Notes under the pieces: generated by a model
Databases searched by the model: none
What the model saw: only the letters and a program-made list of their open reading frames with translations
What the model was told of the DNA's origin: nothing
Assembly (NCBI GenBank): GCA_944325245.1
Contig: CALUZM010000006.1
Coordinates: 1-64,000, forward strand
Direction of reading: 5' to 3'
Source: an uncultured Massilimicrobiota sp.
GTDB lineage: Bacteria > Bacillota_I > Bacilli_A > Erysipelotrichales > Coprobacillaceae
Length of the DNA stretch: 64,000 nucleotides
Position numbers and translations under genes: made by a program
Shown: piece after piece, positions 28,927 through 37,247 of the stretch
How the letters are laid out: each line of letters opens with the position of its first letter
Numbering within the stretch: position 1 is the stretch's first letter

Positions 28927-29718
28927 ATGATTTTTTACTATACTGCAACAGGAAACTGTTTGTATGTCGCAAGACAAATAGAAGATAATGTCTACAGTAT
29001 TCCACAAGAATTAAAAAAAGAAAATCTTGAGTATAAAGATGATAAAATTGGTATTGTTGCTCCAATATATGCTGGAGAATTACCTCAGACAGTCAGACGT
29101 TTTATAGAAAAAGCAAAGTTTGATACATCTTACTTTTATATGTTGTTAACATATGGAAATAAAGACAGCGTTGCAGGTGTATGGAGTGAGAAGTTTTGTA
29201 GAAATCATGGAATAAAAGTTGACTTTATTCAAACAGTTTTGATGGTTGACAATTATTTACCTTCATTTGATATGGATGAACAGATGGCCATGAATAAACA
29301 TGTCGATGAGCAAATTCAAAAAGCCAAAAAGAAAATAGACGAGCGTCAACAAAGCATTCCCCAACCAACACAGGAAGGCATAGAAGCTTATCAGATGGTC
29401 AGCCAAAGATTTGCTTTGCATCCTGAGCTGAATAATGGCGAAACAATTCAAATGACATTAAGGTGTGTAGGATGTAGCATTTGTGAACAGGTTTGCCCAA
29501 TTGGAAATATCAAAATGGTCAATGGAAAAGCTCAAAGGATTTCTAAAACATGTGATTTCTGCTTGGCATGTGTTCAAAATTGCCCATTTCTTGCGATTGA
29601 TTTAAAGATTGATAAGAATCATTCAGCAAGATATCGTCATCCAAAAATAACATTAAAAGATATTGTACAATCAAATCATCAGGGAAGAAAAAAAAAAAAA
29701 AAAAAACACTTTATTTAA
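28927..29718 (+). CDS. flavodoxin-like/ferredoxin fusion (EFR1 family)
   Basis: About 263 residues. The N-terminal flavodoxin domain has the FMN phosphate loop YYTATGNC and IGIVAPIYAGELP. The C-terminus carries two 4Fe-4S motifs (CVGCSICEQVCPIG and CDFCLACVQNCP). It is a cytoplasmic electron carrier, and the LysR gene opposite it may control it. The end of the gene runs into a 19-base A tract (29688-29706) encoding a string of lysines and then a stop that touches the next ATG. The natural C-terminus may be shorter. Start chosen as ATG with AAGG 8 bases upstream; the earlier GTG is possible. Confidence 0.9.
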   Translation: MIFYYTATGNCLYVARQIEDNVYSIPQELKKENLEYKDDKIGIVAPIYAGELPQTVRRFIEKAKFDTSYFYMLLTYGNKDSVAGVWSEKFCRNHGIKVDFIQTVLMVDNYLPSFDMDEQMAMNKHVDEQIQKAKKKIDERQQSIPQPTQEGIEAYQMVSQRFALHPELNNGETIQMTLRCVGCSICEQVCPIGNIKMVNGKAQRISKTCDFCLACVQNCPFLAIDLKIDKNHSARYRHPKITLKDIVQSNHQGRKKKKKKHFI

Positions 29719-30278
29719 TGAGACATGGACAAACATTATTTAATTTACAACATAAAATTCAAGGATGGTGTGATGCACCATTAACACCATTAGGAATTAA
29801 ACAGGCAAGAATTGCAGGAGAATATTTTAAAGATAATAAGATTCAATTTGATCATGCTTATTCTTCAACAGCAGAAAGAGCCTGTGATACTTTAGAAATT
29901 GTGACAGATTATCAAATGCCTTATACAAGAGTGAAAGGATTAAAAGAATGGAATTTTGGTGTTTTTGAAGGAAAAGATGAATGTTTAAATCCACCATTAC
30001 CTTATGGAGATTTCTTTAAAGCATATGGTGGAGAAGGAGAAATGGAAGTTAGAGAAAGAATGTCTAAGACTTTAACTGACATTATGAATCAGGAAGATCA
30101 TCAGATTGTTTTGGCTGTTTCTCATGGAGGAGCTTGTGCCCAGTTTTATCGTGCCTGGGAAAAATATGCAAAAGTTGAAAAGAAAGAAAGATTCTATAAT
30201 TGCTGTATTTTAAAGTATGAATATGAAGATGGTATCTTTACATTAGTTGATATTATCAATAAAAATGTCACTGAGTAG
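29718..30278 (+). CDS. histidine phosphatase (phosphoglycerate mutase-like), 5' end lost in A tract
   Basis: 186 residues from the first ATG. The catalytic histidine motif MRHGQTLFN begins at that very ATG, and the second histidine is in AVSHGGACAQF. In the family the RHG motif follows a short strand, and the upstream in-frame codons AAA ACA CTT TAT TTA give KTLYL, exactly that strand. So the true start lies upstream in the A19 run (29688-29706), where no ATG is now present. Either the start codon was lost or the sequence is wrong there, or the two proteins are joined by slippage. It removes phosphate from an unknown small substrate. Confidence 0.8.
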   Translation: MRHGQTLFNLQHKIQGWCDAPLTPLGIKQARIAGEYFKDNKIQFDHAYSSTAERACDTLEIVTDYQMPYTRVKGLKEWNFGVFEGKDECLNPPLPYGDFFKAYGGEGEMEVRERMSKTLTDIMNQEDHQIVLAVSHGGACAQFYRAWEKYAKVEKKERFYNCCILKYEYEDGIFTLVDIINKNVTE

Positions 30279-30296
30279 AAATGGAAGTGAAGAGTG

Positions 30297-31667
30297 ATGG
30301 ATAATGTCAAGAAAAAGAAGTTCTTTCAGGCTGATGTTGATTTAATACATGGACCTATTTTTCAATCATTGATTACTTTTGCATTGCCTTTGTTTGTTTC
30401 CAATATTTTTCAACAATTATATAATACTGTAGATACAATGGTTGTTGGAAACTATTTGGGAGATGTATCTCTAGCTGCTATTGGATCATGTACTTCAATA
30501 TATGATTTACTTGTTGGGTTTGCTTTAGGAATTGGAAATGGTTTAGCCATAGTGACTGCCAGAAGCTTTGGTTCTTCTGATAGAGAATTGTTAAAGAAAT
30601 CAGTAGCTAGCTCCATAGTCATTGGAATTGTTGTATCCGTTGTTTTAACGACTATTGGAATGATTGGTTTATATCCTTTATTAGAGATTTTAAATACACC
30701 TGTAGATATTATTCAAGAAGCATATAGTTATATTTCAGTTATTGTTTTATTTATTATTGTTATGTTTGCATATAATTTATGCGCTGGTTTAATGCGAGCT
30801 ATTGGAAACAGTGTGATGCCACTTGTTTTCTTAATTGTTTCATCATTACTGAATGTTGTATTAGATATTTTATTTATTACAACTTTTCAAATGGGAATTC
30901 AGGGTGCAGCCGTTGCGACAGTGATTTCTCAAGGTGTCTCTGTTGTTTTGTGCATCATTTATATGATTAAGAAAACACAGATTTTATTACCATCAAAGAA
31001 ACATTTTCAGGTAGATAAAGATTTATATAAAGAATTACTAGGACAAGGTTTCTCCATGGGATTTATGAGTAGTATTGTCTCTGCTGGATCAGTGATTCTA
31101 CAATATGGTATTAATAATTTAGGATATTTGATTATTGCGGGACATACGGCTGCTAGAAAGCTCTATATGTTCTTCAATATGCCTTTTACTGCTATGGCTT
31201 TAGCTATATCAACTTTCGTATCACAAAATCGTGGAGCAAATCAGAGAGAAAGAATCCAAAAAGCCATGAGATATGCATATATTTATGATGTTGTGATGGC
31301 AGCAATTGTGACAGTTATTATTTTGTTGTTTGGTTCAAGTCTTGTGAAATTAATTTCAGGATCTAGTGAAAGTGTTGTTTTAGATAATGGAACACTCTAT
31401 TTAACAATTGTTGGTCCATTTTATGCCATCTTAGGAATTTTGATGCAGACACGTTATGCTCTGCAGGGCTTAGGACAGAAATTATTGCCACTTATATCAA
31501 GTGTTATTGAATTTGTGGGAAAAGTTATCTTTGCATTCCTCTTTATTCCTCAATTTGAATATATGGCTGTTATATTCTGTGAACCAGTTATATGGTGTGT
31601 GATGTGTGTGCAACTTGTTTATTCTTTATATACAAATCCTTATATGAAGGGAATTAAAGAAGATTAG
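30297..31667 (+). CDS. MATE family efflux transporter
   Basis: 457 residues with twelve transmembrane helices in two homologous bundles. The first helix is ALPLFVSNIFQQLYNTVDTMVVGNYLG and the second half begins LGQGFSMGFMSSIVSAGS (both shortened motifs). It exports cationic drugs or metabolites by sodium or proton antiport. It lies 16 bases behind the histidine phosphatase gene. The ATG at 30297 is preferred over the GTG just before it because it is the conventional codon and lies near AAGTGAAG. Confidence 0.9.
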   Translation: MDNVKKKKFFQADVDLIHGPIFQSLITFALPLFVSNIFQQLYNTVDTMVVGNYLGDVSLAAIGSCTSIYDLLVGFALGIGNGLAIVTARSFGSSDRELLKKSVASSIVIGIVVSVVLTTIGMIGLYPLLEILNTPVDIIQEAYSYISVIVLFIIVMFAYNLCAGLMRAIGNSVMPLVFLIVSSLLNVVLDILFITTFQMGIQGAAVATVISQGVSVVLCIIYMIKKTQILLPSKKHFQVDKDLYKELLGQGFSMGFMSSIVSAGSVILQYGINNLGYLIIAGHTAARKLYMFFNMPFTAMALAISTFVSQNRGANQRERIQKAMRYAYIYDVVMAAIVTVIILLFGSSLVKLISGSSESVVLDNGTLYLTIVGPFYAILGILMQTRYALQGLGQKLLPLISSVIEFVGKVIFAFLFIPQFEYMAVIFCEPVIWCVMCVQLVYSLYTNPYMKGIKED

Positions 31668-31691
31668 AAAATGCCATTTTTGGCATTTTTT
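31668..31691 (+). terminator. intrinsic terminator after MATE
   Basis: A perfect 9-bp stem aaaatgcca / tggcatttt with a TTTT loop is followed by TT. Confidence 0.85.
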
Positions 31692-31702
31692 AATAAATTA
31701 AG

Positions 31703-31770
31703 TTGTAATGATTGACATTACAATAAAACAGGTTATATTTCATATATAAAATGTAATGATGATTATTACA
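31703..31770 (+). promoter_or_regulatory. promoter flanked by two TGTAAT dyads
   Basis: TTGACA (31712-31717) and TATATT (31734-31739) have a 16-base spacer. The dyad TTGTAATG-N5-CATTACAA (31703-31723) covers the -35, and a related dyad TGTAAT-N7-ATTACA (31752-31770) covers the start of transcription. This predicts repression of the PNPOx/sirtuin/macrodomain operon by a dimeric regulator. Confidence 0.75.
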
Positions 31771-31784
31771 ACTGGGAGGCTGTT

Positions 31785-32408
31785 ATGACGACACATGAAA
31801 TATTAAAAATTTTACAGGAAGAAATTCATACAGTTATTGTAGCAACTGTTGATAGTCAAGGGATTCCTTATACTTGTGCTATTGATTTAATGCTTTTAGA
31901 AGATGAAACGCTTTATTTTTTAACGGCTAGAGGGAAATCATTTTATCAAAGATTGATGAGTCATCCCAACATTGCTTTAACAGGATTAAAAGGTGAGGAT
32001 ACGATGTCTTCTATAGCGATTTCATTAAATGGTCGCGTTCGAAATATAGGTCATGAAAAATTGAAAGATATTTTTGAAAAGAATGCTTATATGAATCAAA
32101 TTTATCCTCATTTAGAGTCAAGAGATGCTTTGGAAGTCTTTCAAATATATGAATGTCAAGGTGAGTATTTTGATTTAAGCCAAAAACCTATTTTCAGACA
32201 AAGTTTTTCAGTCGGCAAAGAAATATCAAGGCAAGGATATCAAGTGACAGATCAATGTATAGGATGTCAAAAGTGTTATCAGGTATGTCCACAAAGATGT
32301 ATAGATATCAGTGTCAAACCAGTTATGATTCAACAAAATCATTGTTTGCATTGTGGTAAATGCTATGAAGTGTGTCCAGTGAAAGCTATTGAGAAGGTAG
32401 GTGTTTGA
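31785..32408 (+). CDS. PNPOx-like flavin protein with two 4Fe-4S motifs
   Basis: 207 residues. The first 140 form a split-barrel pyridoxamine 5'-phosphate oxidase-like domain (TVIVATVDSQGIPYTCAID) that usually binds FMN or F420. The last 50 hold two ferredoxin clusters (CIGCQKCYQVCPQRC and CLHCGKCYEVCP). The combination suggests a flavin reductase fed by internal iron-sulfur clusters. It overlaps the region before the sirtuin gene and shares the dyad-flanked promoter, so it belongs to the ADP-ribosylation module. Its role there is unknown. Confidence 0.88.
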   Translation: MTTHEILKILQEEIHTVIVATVDSQGIPYTCAIDLMLLEDETLYFLTARGKSFYQRLMSHPNIALTGLKGEDTMSSIAISLNGRVRNIGHEKLKDIFEKNAYMNQIYPHLESRDALEVFQIYECQGEYFDLSQKPIFRQSFSVGKEISRQGYQVTDQCIGCQKCYQVCPQRCIDISVKPVMIQQNHCLHCGKCYEVCPVKAIEKVGV

Positions 32409-32409
32409 T

Positions 32410-33285
32410 ATGTTTGTTGATGATTATACTATATCCATAAAGAAGTTGACTAAGGCTATTCAGACATGTGAAGCTATTGTTGTTGGAGCAGGGTCAGGAC
32501 TATCTACTGCTGCAGGTCTAACATATTCTGGTGAAAGATTTGAAAAATATTTTGCGGATTTTATTGAACGCAATCATTTACAAGATATGTATTCAGCTGG
32601 TTTTTATCCTTATCAAACTTTAGAAGAATATTGGGCATATTGGTCTCGACATATTTATTATAATCGTTATGTAGATGCCCCATTCAACACTTATCAATTG
32701 CTTTGGCAACTTGTCAAAGATAAAGATTATTTTGTGATTACAACGAATGTGGATCATCAATTTCAAAAGAATGGTTTTGATAAAAAAAGACTGTTTTACA
32801 CTCAAGGAGATTATGGTTTATGGCAATGCTCTAAGGCTTGTCACCAACAAACTTATGATAATCAAGATATTGTCATTGAAATGCTTCATCAACAAGAAGA
32901 TATGAAAATTCCTTCTTCTTTAATTCCTTATTGTCCAAAATGTGGAGCCCCCATGACTATGAATTTAAGATGTGATCAGACATTTGTGCAAGATATGGGA
33001 TGGCATCAGGCCTTATCACGTTATGAAGAGTTTCTAAAGAAACATCAACATTCCAAAGTCCTTTATCTGGAATTAGGGGTTGGAGGTAATACACCAGTTA
33101 TTATTAAGTATCCTTTTTGGAATTATGTACATCAAAATAAAAAAGCAATCTATGCCAATATGAATTTAAATGATGTTTATTGTCCTAAGAATATTCAAAA
33201 ACAATCCATATTAATAGATAGTGGTATTCATGATACACTTATAAAATTATGGGAAGAAATGGGGAAAGAGAATGAATCAGATTGA
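32410..33285 (+). CDS. class M sirtuin (SirTM-like)
   Basis: 291 residues. NAD-binding motifs are VVGAGSGLSTAAGLTYSGE and TTNVDHQFQKNGF. Where classical sirtuins have the catalytic His of the HG motif, this has Gln in YTQGDYG, the known hallmark of SirTM proteins, which act as protein ADP-ribosyltransferases and not deacylases. Two zinc-binding cysteines are in YCPKCGAP; earlier cysteines (CSKACHQ) would complete the site. It overlaps the macrodomain gene by 14 bases. The start at 32410 follows AAGGTAGG. Confidence 0.9.
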   Translation: MFVDDYTISIKKLTKAIQTCEAIVVGAGSGLSTAAGLTYSGERFEKYFADFIERNHLQDMYSAGFYPYQTLEEYWAYWSRHIYYNRYVDAPFNTYQLLWQLVKDKDYFVITTNVDHQFQKNGFDKKRLFYTQGDYGLWQCSKACHQQTYDNQDIVIEMLHQQEDMKIPSSLIPYCPKCGAPMTMNLRCDQTFVQDMGWHQALSRYEEFLKKHQHSKVLYLELGVGGNTPVIIKYPFWNYVHQNKKAIYANMNLNDVYCPKNIQKQSILIDSGIHDTLIKLWEEMGKENESD

Positions 33286-34051
33286 AAGATTAACTTTTCT
33301 AGTTCAATATTTATTAGATGAAAAAAATATGAAAATTGATATTCCAGAAGAACATCAAGATTTATTTGATTTGTATCGTGCTTTGGTCAATGTGAGAGAA
33401 GCTGGAGAAGTTTCACAGGAGTTTTTAAGTATTCAAGATGAAATGTTGCAGGAAGAAAATATGAAGAAAGGAATTGTCTCTTTTGAAGATAAGATTGATC
33501 AAATGATTATCTGGCGTGGAGATATCACACGATTAAAGGTTGACGCTATTGTCAATGCTGCCAATAATCAGATGGAAGGATGCTTTGTGCCAGGTCATCA
33601 ATGTATCGATAATGCCATTCATACTTATGCAGGTGTACAGTTAAGAAATGATTGTCATCACTTGATGCAGCAACAAGGTTACTTGGAACCTACAGGTCAA
33701 GCTAAAATCACAAAGGCTTATAATTTACCTTCTCAATATATTTTACATACAGTAGGGCCAATAATAAGAGGAGTTGTCACTCATAAGGATGAAGTTTTAC
33801 TGGCATCTTGCTATGAAAGCTGTCTGAGACTCGCTGAACAATATCAAGTTAAATCCATAGCGTTTTGTTGTATTTCAACAGGAGTCTTTCATTTCCCTCA
33901 TAATCGAGCAGCTCAGATTGCTGTTGCAACAGTAGAGAATTATCTTAAACATTCTACAATTGAAAAAGTGATTTTCAATGTTTTTAAAGAAGAAGATGAA
34001 AAAATATATAGACAATTACTAGATAAAAAAGATTCACCCGTTATCATATGA
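33272..34051 (+). CDS. zinc-type macrodomain ADP-ribosylhydrolase
   Basis: 259 residues: a helical N-terminal part (1-75) and a macrodomain with WRGDITRLKVDAIVNAAN at 81-98. Directly after comes Cys104, His109 and Cys111 (GCFVPGHQC), the zinc ligands of the macrodomains encoded beside SirTM. A GVFHFP phosphate loop follows. It would remove ADP-ribose placed by the overlapping sirtuin. The gene start overlaps the sirtuin end, and a terminator follows, so this is the last operon gene. Confidence 0.92.
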   Translation: MNQIERLTFLVQYLLDEKNMKIDIPEEHQDLFDLYRALVNVREAGEVSQEFLSIQDEMLQEENMKKGIVSFEDKIDQMIIWRGDITRLKVDAIVNAANNQMEGCFVPGHQCIDNAIHTYAGVQLRNDCHHLMQQQGYLEPTGQAKITKAYNLPSQYILHTVGPIIRGVVTHKDEVLLASCYESCLRLAEQYQVKSIAFCCISTGVFHFPHNRAAQIAVATVENYLKHSTIEKVIFNVFKEEDEKIYRQLLDKKDSPVII

Positions 34052-34064
34052 GTGAATTTTTTTA
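34025..34064 (+). terminator. intrinsic terminator after macrodomain gene
   Basis: The stem gattcac / gtgaatt, extended by flanking A and T tracts, has a 14-base loop and ends in TTTTTTT. Confidence 0.65.
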
Positions 34065-34094
34065 TCTTTATATTTAATTGTAAAAAATGTATTT

Positions 34095-34568
34095 TTAAAG
34101 AAGTTCAATGATATGATTTTCAATTTCATAGGGTGTCACTAATGGTTCAAATCTTTCAATGACGTGACCTTCACGATCTAATAGAAATTTAGTAAAGTTC
34201 CATTCTATTCTTTGAGATGAACCTGGTTTTTGATGCTCTTTTAAATATGTATAAACAGGAGATTCTAAAGGACCATTAACATCAATTTTTTTGAATTGAG
34301 GAAAGCTCACACCATATGTATCAGCACAAAAAGACATGATTTCTTCCATTGTCCCAGGAGCTTGTTCACCAAATTGATTACATGGAAAGTCTAAGATCGT
34401 AAATCCCTGTTCATGATATTTTTCATATAAGTCTTCTAGATGATCATATTGTTCGGTAAATTCACATTCTGTCGCAGTATTCACAATTAATAAGACTTGC
34501 CCTTTATATTTTGATAACTTTTCCTTTTGATTATAACTATTCATAACTTCAATATCATATATATGCAT
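34095..34568 (-). CDS. gpx: glutathione peroxidase family thiol peroxidase
   Basis: 157 residues. The active-site Cys replaces selenocysteine in NTATECEFTEQY; the Gln is in FPCNQFGEQAPG and the Trp in IEWNFTKFLLDREG, giving the full catalytic set. Bacterial Cys-type members are usually thioredoxin-dependent peroxidases. The start at 34568 has AAAGGTG upstream and gives normal length. It is convergent with the macrodomain gene and divergent from the MarR gene. Confidence 0.92.
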   Translation of the reverse strand: MHIYDIEVMNSYNQKEKLSKYKGQVLLIVNTATECEFTEQYDHLEDLYEKYHEQGFTILDFPCNQFGEQAPGTMEEIMSFCADTYGVSFPQFKKIDVNGPLESPVYTYLKEHQKPGSSQRIEWNFTKFLLDREGHVIERFEPLVTPYEIENHIIELL

Positions 34569-34657
34569 TTTTATCACCTTTTTCACTATATCAAGTTCAA
34601 TATCAAAAGTCAAAGAATGTAACTTGAAGAAATATTTTATAAAATTCATATGAAGTA

Positions 34658-34697
34658 TTGACACACAACAACGAACAGTTTATTATATAACTGTTCG
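34658..34697 (+). promoter_or_regulatory. MarR-operon promoter with operator over the -10
   Basis: TTGACA (34658-34663) and TATTAT (34681-34686) have an ideal 17-base spacer. A perfect inverted repeat with 9-bp arms cgaacagtt (34672-34680) and aactgttcg (34689-34697) is separated by 8 bases that contain the -10. This is a strong autorepressor site for the MarR gene just downstream. A further gaaca element lies at 34703. Confidence 0.88.
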
Positions 34698-34723
34698 AAA
34701 ACGAACAATAGGAGGCGCCACAT

Positions 34724-35182
34724 ATGATTGTTCATACGAGACAAGGCGATAAGAAATATTTTAGTTTAGGAATGCACACATATATTATTAAGAAATATAA
34801 TTCTTTATTTGAGAAATTATTGAAAAAGTATGATATTAGTCAAATTGAAGTTGATGTATTGGCTTTTTTGGCGAATAATCCTGAATATCAATATGCACAG
34901 GATATCGTGAAAGTCAGGGGGATTTCTAAAAGTCATGTTTCCACAGCTATTGACAAATTGGTGAAACGTGGATATGTTAGCAGAAATCCTGATCCAAAAA
35001 ATCGACGTTTTAATGTTTTGCATGTTGAAAAAAAAGCACAGAATATCGTTCAAGATATTCAAGAGATTCAGCATTCTTATAATCAAATGTCATTTCAAGA
35101 TATTTCTTTGGATGATATCGTTACCTATCACGAAGTTTTACAGAAGATTTATCATAATTTAGGAGGTGGCCATGATGAATGA
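34724..35182 (+). CDS. MarR family transcriptional regulator
   Basis: 152 residues with the winged helix-turn-helix ISQIEVDVLAFLANNPEYQYAQDIVKVRGISKSHVSTAIDKLVKRGYV (recognition helix SKSHVSTAIDKL) and wing RNPDPKNRR. Perfect promoter dyad and overlap with the MATE gene fit a local repressor of drug efflux. GGAGG lies 8 bases before the ATG. The ligand is unknown. Confidence 0.92.
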   Translation: MIVHTRQGDKKYFSLGMHTYIIKKYNSLFEKLLKKYDISQIEVDVLAFLANNPEYQYAQDIVKVRGISKSHVSTAIDKLVKRGYVSRNPDPKNRRFNVLHVEKKAQNIVQDIQEIQHSYNQMSFQDISLDDIVTYHEVLQKIYHNLGGGHDE

Positions 35183-36524
35183 ACGTTTAGAAAATGAAAA
35201 AATATCAAAATTACTTTTTTCTATGGCATTGCCTGCCATTTTAGCACAATTAGCGACTTTGATTTATAATATGGTTGACCGCATTTATATTGCAAGATTA
35301 GCTGATGGAGCATTAGGAATTGCAGGAATTGGGCTATGTACTTCAGTCATTACAATTATTACTGCCTTTACTAATCTTTTTGGACGTGGAGGTGCTCCAT
35401 TGGCATCTATTCGTCTTGGGGAAAAAAGACCAGAATTGGCTGAAAAAATATTAGGAAATTGTTTTTCTAGTTTAATTATTTCATCAATTATTATTATGCT
35501 TATTCTACAATTTTTTGGAGCTCAAATTTTAACTTTATTTGGAGCAAGTGAAAATACTTTACCTTATGCTATGGATTATATGCGTATCTATAGTTTAGGA
35601 ACTATTTTTGTTCAGTTAAGTGTAGGCTTAAATTATTTTATTAATGCTCAAGGATATACTAAATATGGAATGTTAACATTACTTATTGGTGGTATTTTGA
35701 ATATTATTTTAGATCCTATATTTATTTTTGTATTTCATATGGATGTAGCTGGAGCTGCTATTGCAACAGTGATTTCACAGTTTGTTTCATGTGTTTGGGT
35801 TATGAAATTTTTATGGGGAAAACAGACAACAATTAAAATAAAAAAAGGACATATGAAACTTGATTTAGAGATAATGAAAAAAGTTGTAGGATTAGGTTTT
35901 TCACCATTCTTTATGAATGCTACAGAAGGTGTTTTGCAGGTTTCTTTTAATCGACAATTATTATTTTTTGGTGGGGATATAGCTGTAAGTGCTATGACCA
36001 TTATGTTATCAATGAATCAGATTTTACAGTTACCAATGGAAGGAATTGCTCAAGGAACACAACCTATCATTAGTTATAATTATGGTGCTAAAAATTATGA
36101 TCGTGTGAAAAAAACAATTTCTTTGGCTATTAAAGTTTCACTGATTTATTCTGTTATCGGTGTTTTGTTGATGGAATTATTACCTGGTTTCTTTGTTCGT
36201 CTATTTGCAAACGAACCTCAACTTATTGAGCTTTCAAATCAAATGTTAAGAATTTATATCTCTGGTTTTATTATAATGGGTGCTAACTCTACATATCAGC
36301 AAACATATACATCCTTGGGATTTGGAAAACGTTCGTTTTTCTTTGCATTTTATCGAAAGATTATTTTATTGATTCCTTTGATTTATATTTTACCACTCTT
36401 GATTCCAAATGGCGTCTTTGCTGTTATGTTAGCTGAACCATTGTCAGATTTGATTACAACAATAACAAATACTTTTGCATTCCGTTCATTTATGAAAAAG
36501 AATTTACAGACTGAACTATCATGA
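35172..36524 (+). CDS. MATE family efflux transporter, MarR-linked
   Basis: About 450 residues, twelve transmembrane helices, with family motifs LIYNMVDRIYIARLADG and GIAQGTQPIISYNYGAK. It overlaps the end of the MarR gene by 11 bases, and its GGAGG site lies inside that gene, so the two are coupled. Exports a drug or metabolite, probably sensed by the MarR protein. A GTG six bases earlier and an ATG three bases later are other possible starts. Confidence 0.92.
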   Translation: MMNERLENEKISKLLFSMALPAILAQLATLIYNMVDRIYIARLADGALGIAGIGLCTSVITIITAFTNLFGRGGAPLASIRLGEKRPELAEKILGNCFSSLIISSIIIMLILQFFGAQILTLFGASENTLPYAMDYMRIYSLGTIFVQLSVGLNYFINAQGYTKYGMLTLLIGGILNIILDPIFIFVFHMDVAGAAIATVISQFVSCVWVMKFLWGKQTTIKIKKGHMKLDLEIMKKVVGLGFSPFFMNATEGVLQVSFNRQLLFFGGDIAVSAMTIMLSMNQILQLPMEGIAQGTQPIISYNYGAKNYDRVKKTISLAIKVSLIYSVIGVLLMELLPGFFVRLFANEPQLIELSNQMLRIYISGFIIMGANSTYQQTYTSLGFGKRSFFFAFYRKIILLIPLIYILPLLIPNGVFAVMLAEPLSDLITTITNTFAFRSFMKKNLQTELS

Positions 36525-36542
36525 TCTCATGATGGTTTTTTC
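36515..36542 (+). terminator. intrinsic terminator after MATE
   Basis: The stem actatcat / atgatggt, with one G-U pair, is followed by TTTTTTCTTT. Confidence 0.7.
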
Positions 36543-36596
36543 TTTAGAAAAAGATAGGAATATGATAAAATGGGAAAAAAGAATGTGAGGGATAGT

Positions 36597-37247
36597 ATGA
36601 AAAAAGCAGTTATATTTGATATGGATGGACTAATGATTGATAGCGAAAGGGTAACATATAATGAATATGTCAAGAAGTTAGAGCAATTAGGTCGCTATGA
36701 TTTTACAGAAGAGCTTTATAGAAATTGCTTGGGTAAAAATAAACAGGGGATTTGTCAGGTGTTTATTGATCATTATGGAGAAGACTTTCCCATGACAGAA
36801 GTCTGGGATGATGTTCATGTATGGATTGATGAAAGTTTAAGACAATATGTTCCTAAAAAGAAAGGGTTAGTAGAATTACTAGAATACTTAAAAGCAAATA
36901 ATTATAAAACAATTGTGGCAACATCAAGTGGGAGAACACGTGTTGATGAAATCTTAAAAAATGCAGATTTAACAAAATATTTTGATGATACAATTTGTGG
37001 AGATGAAGTGACTCATGGTAAACCTCATCCAGAAATCTTTTTAACAGCATGTCAAAAACTGGATGTAAAACCAGATGAAGCTTTGGTTTTAGAAGATAGT
37101 GAAGCTGGTATTTTAGCAGCACATGACGGACATATTGATGTGATTTGTGTCCCTGATATGAAATATCCAGAACCTCAGTTTGTTGAAAAAGTGACAAAAA
37201 TTGTTGATTCATTAGATGAAGTAATTGATTATTTAAAAGCACAATAA
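36597..37247 (+). CDS. HAD-IA phosphatase, beta-phosphoglucomutase-like
   Basis: 216 residues. Motif I is FDMDGLMIDSE, motif II VATSSGR, motif III in HGKPHPEIF and motif IV VLEDSEAGILAA. The small helical cap after motif I identifies subfamily IA, as in beta-phosphoglucomutase or sugar-phosphate phosphatases. The start at 36597 places motif I near residue 7 as usual; the longer reading adds nine residues without support. Substrate unknown. Confidence 0.88.
   Translation: MKKAVIFDMDGLMIDSERVTYNEYVKKLEQLGRYDFTEELYRNCLGKNKQGICQVFIDHYGEDFPMTEVWDDVHVWIDESLRQYVPKKKGLVELLEYLKANNYKTIVATSSGRTRVDEILKNADLTKYFDDTICGDEVTHGKPHPEIFLTACQKLDVKPDEALVLEDSEAGILAAHDGHIDVICVPDMKYPEPQFVEKVTKIVDSLDEVIDYLKAQ

Noticed and set aside
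29718-29720. ATG as the true start of the histidine phosphatase
   Set aside because: It would begin at the catalytic RHG motif and lose the conserved first strand; I list the frame but not this start as natural.
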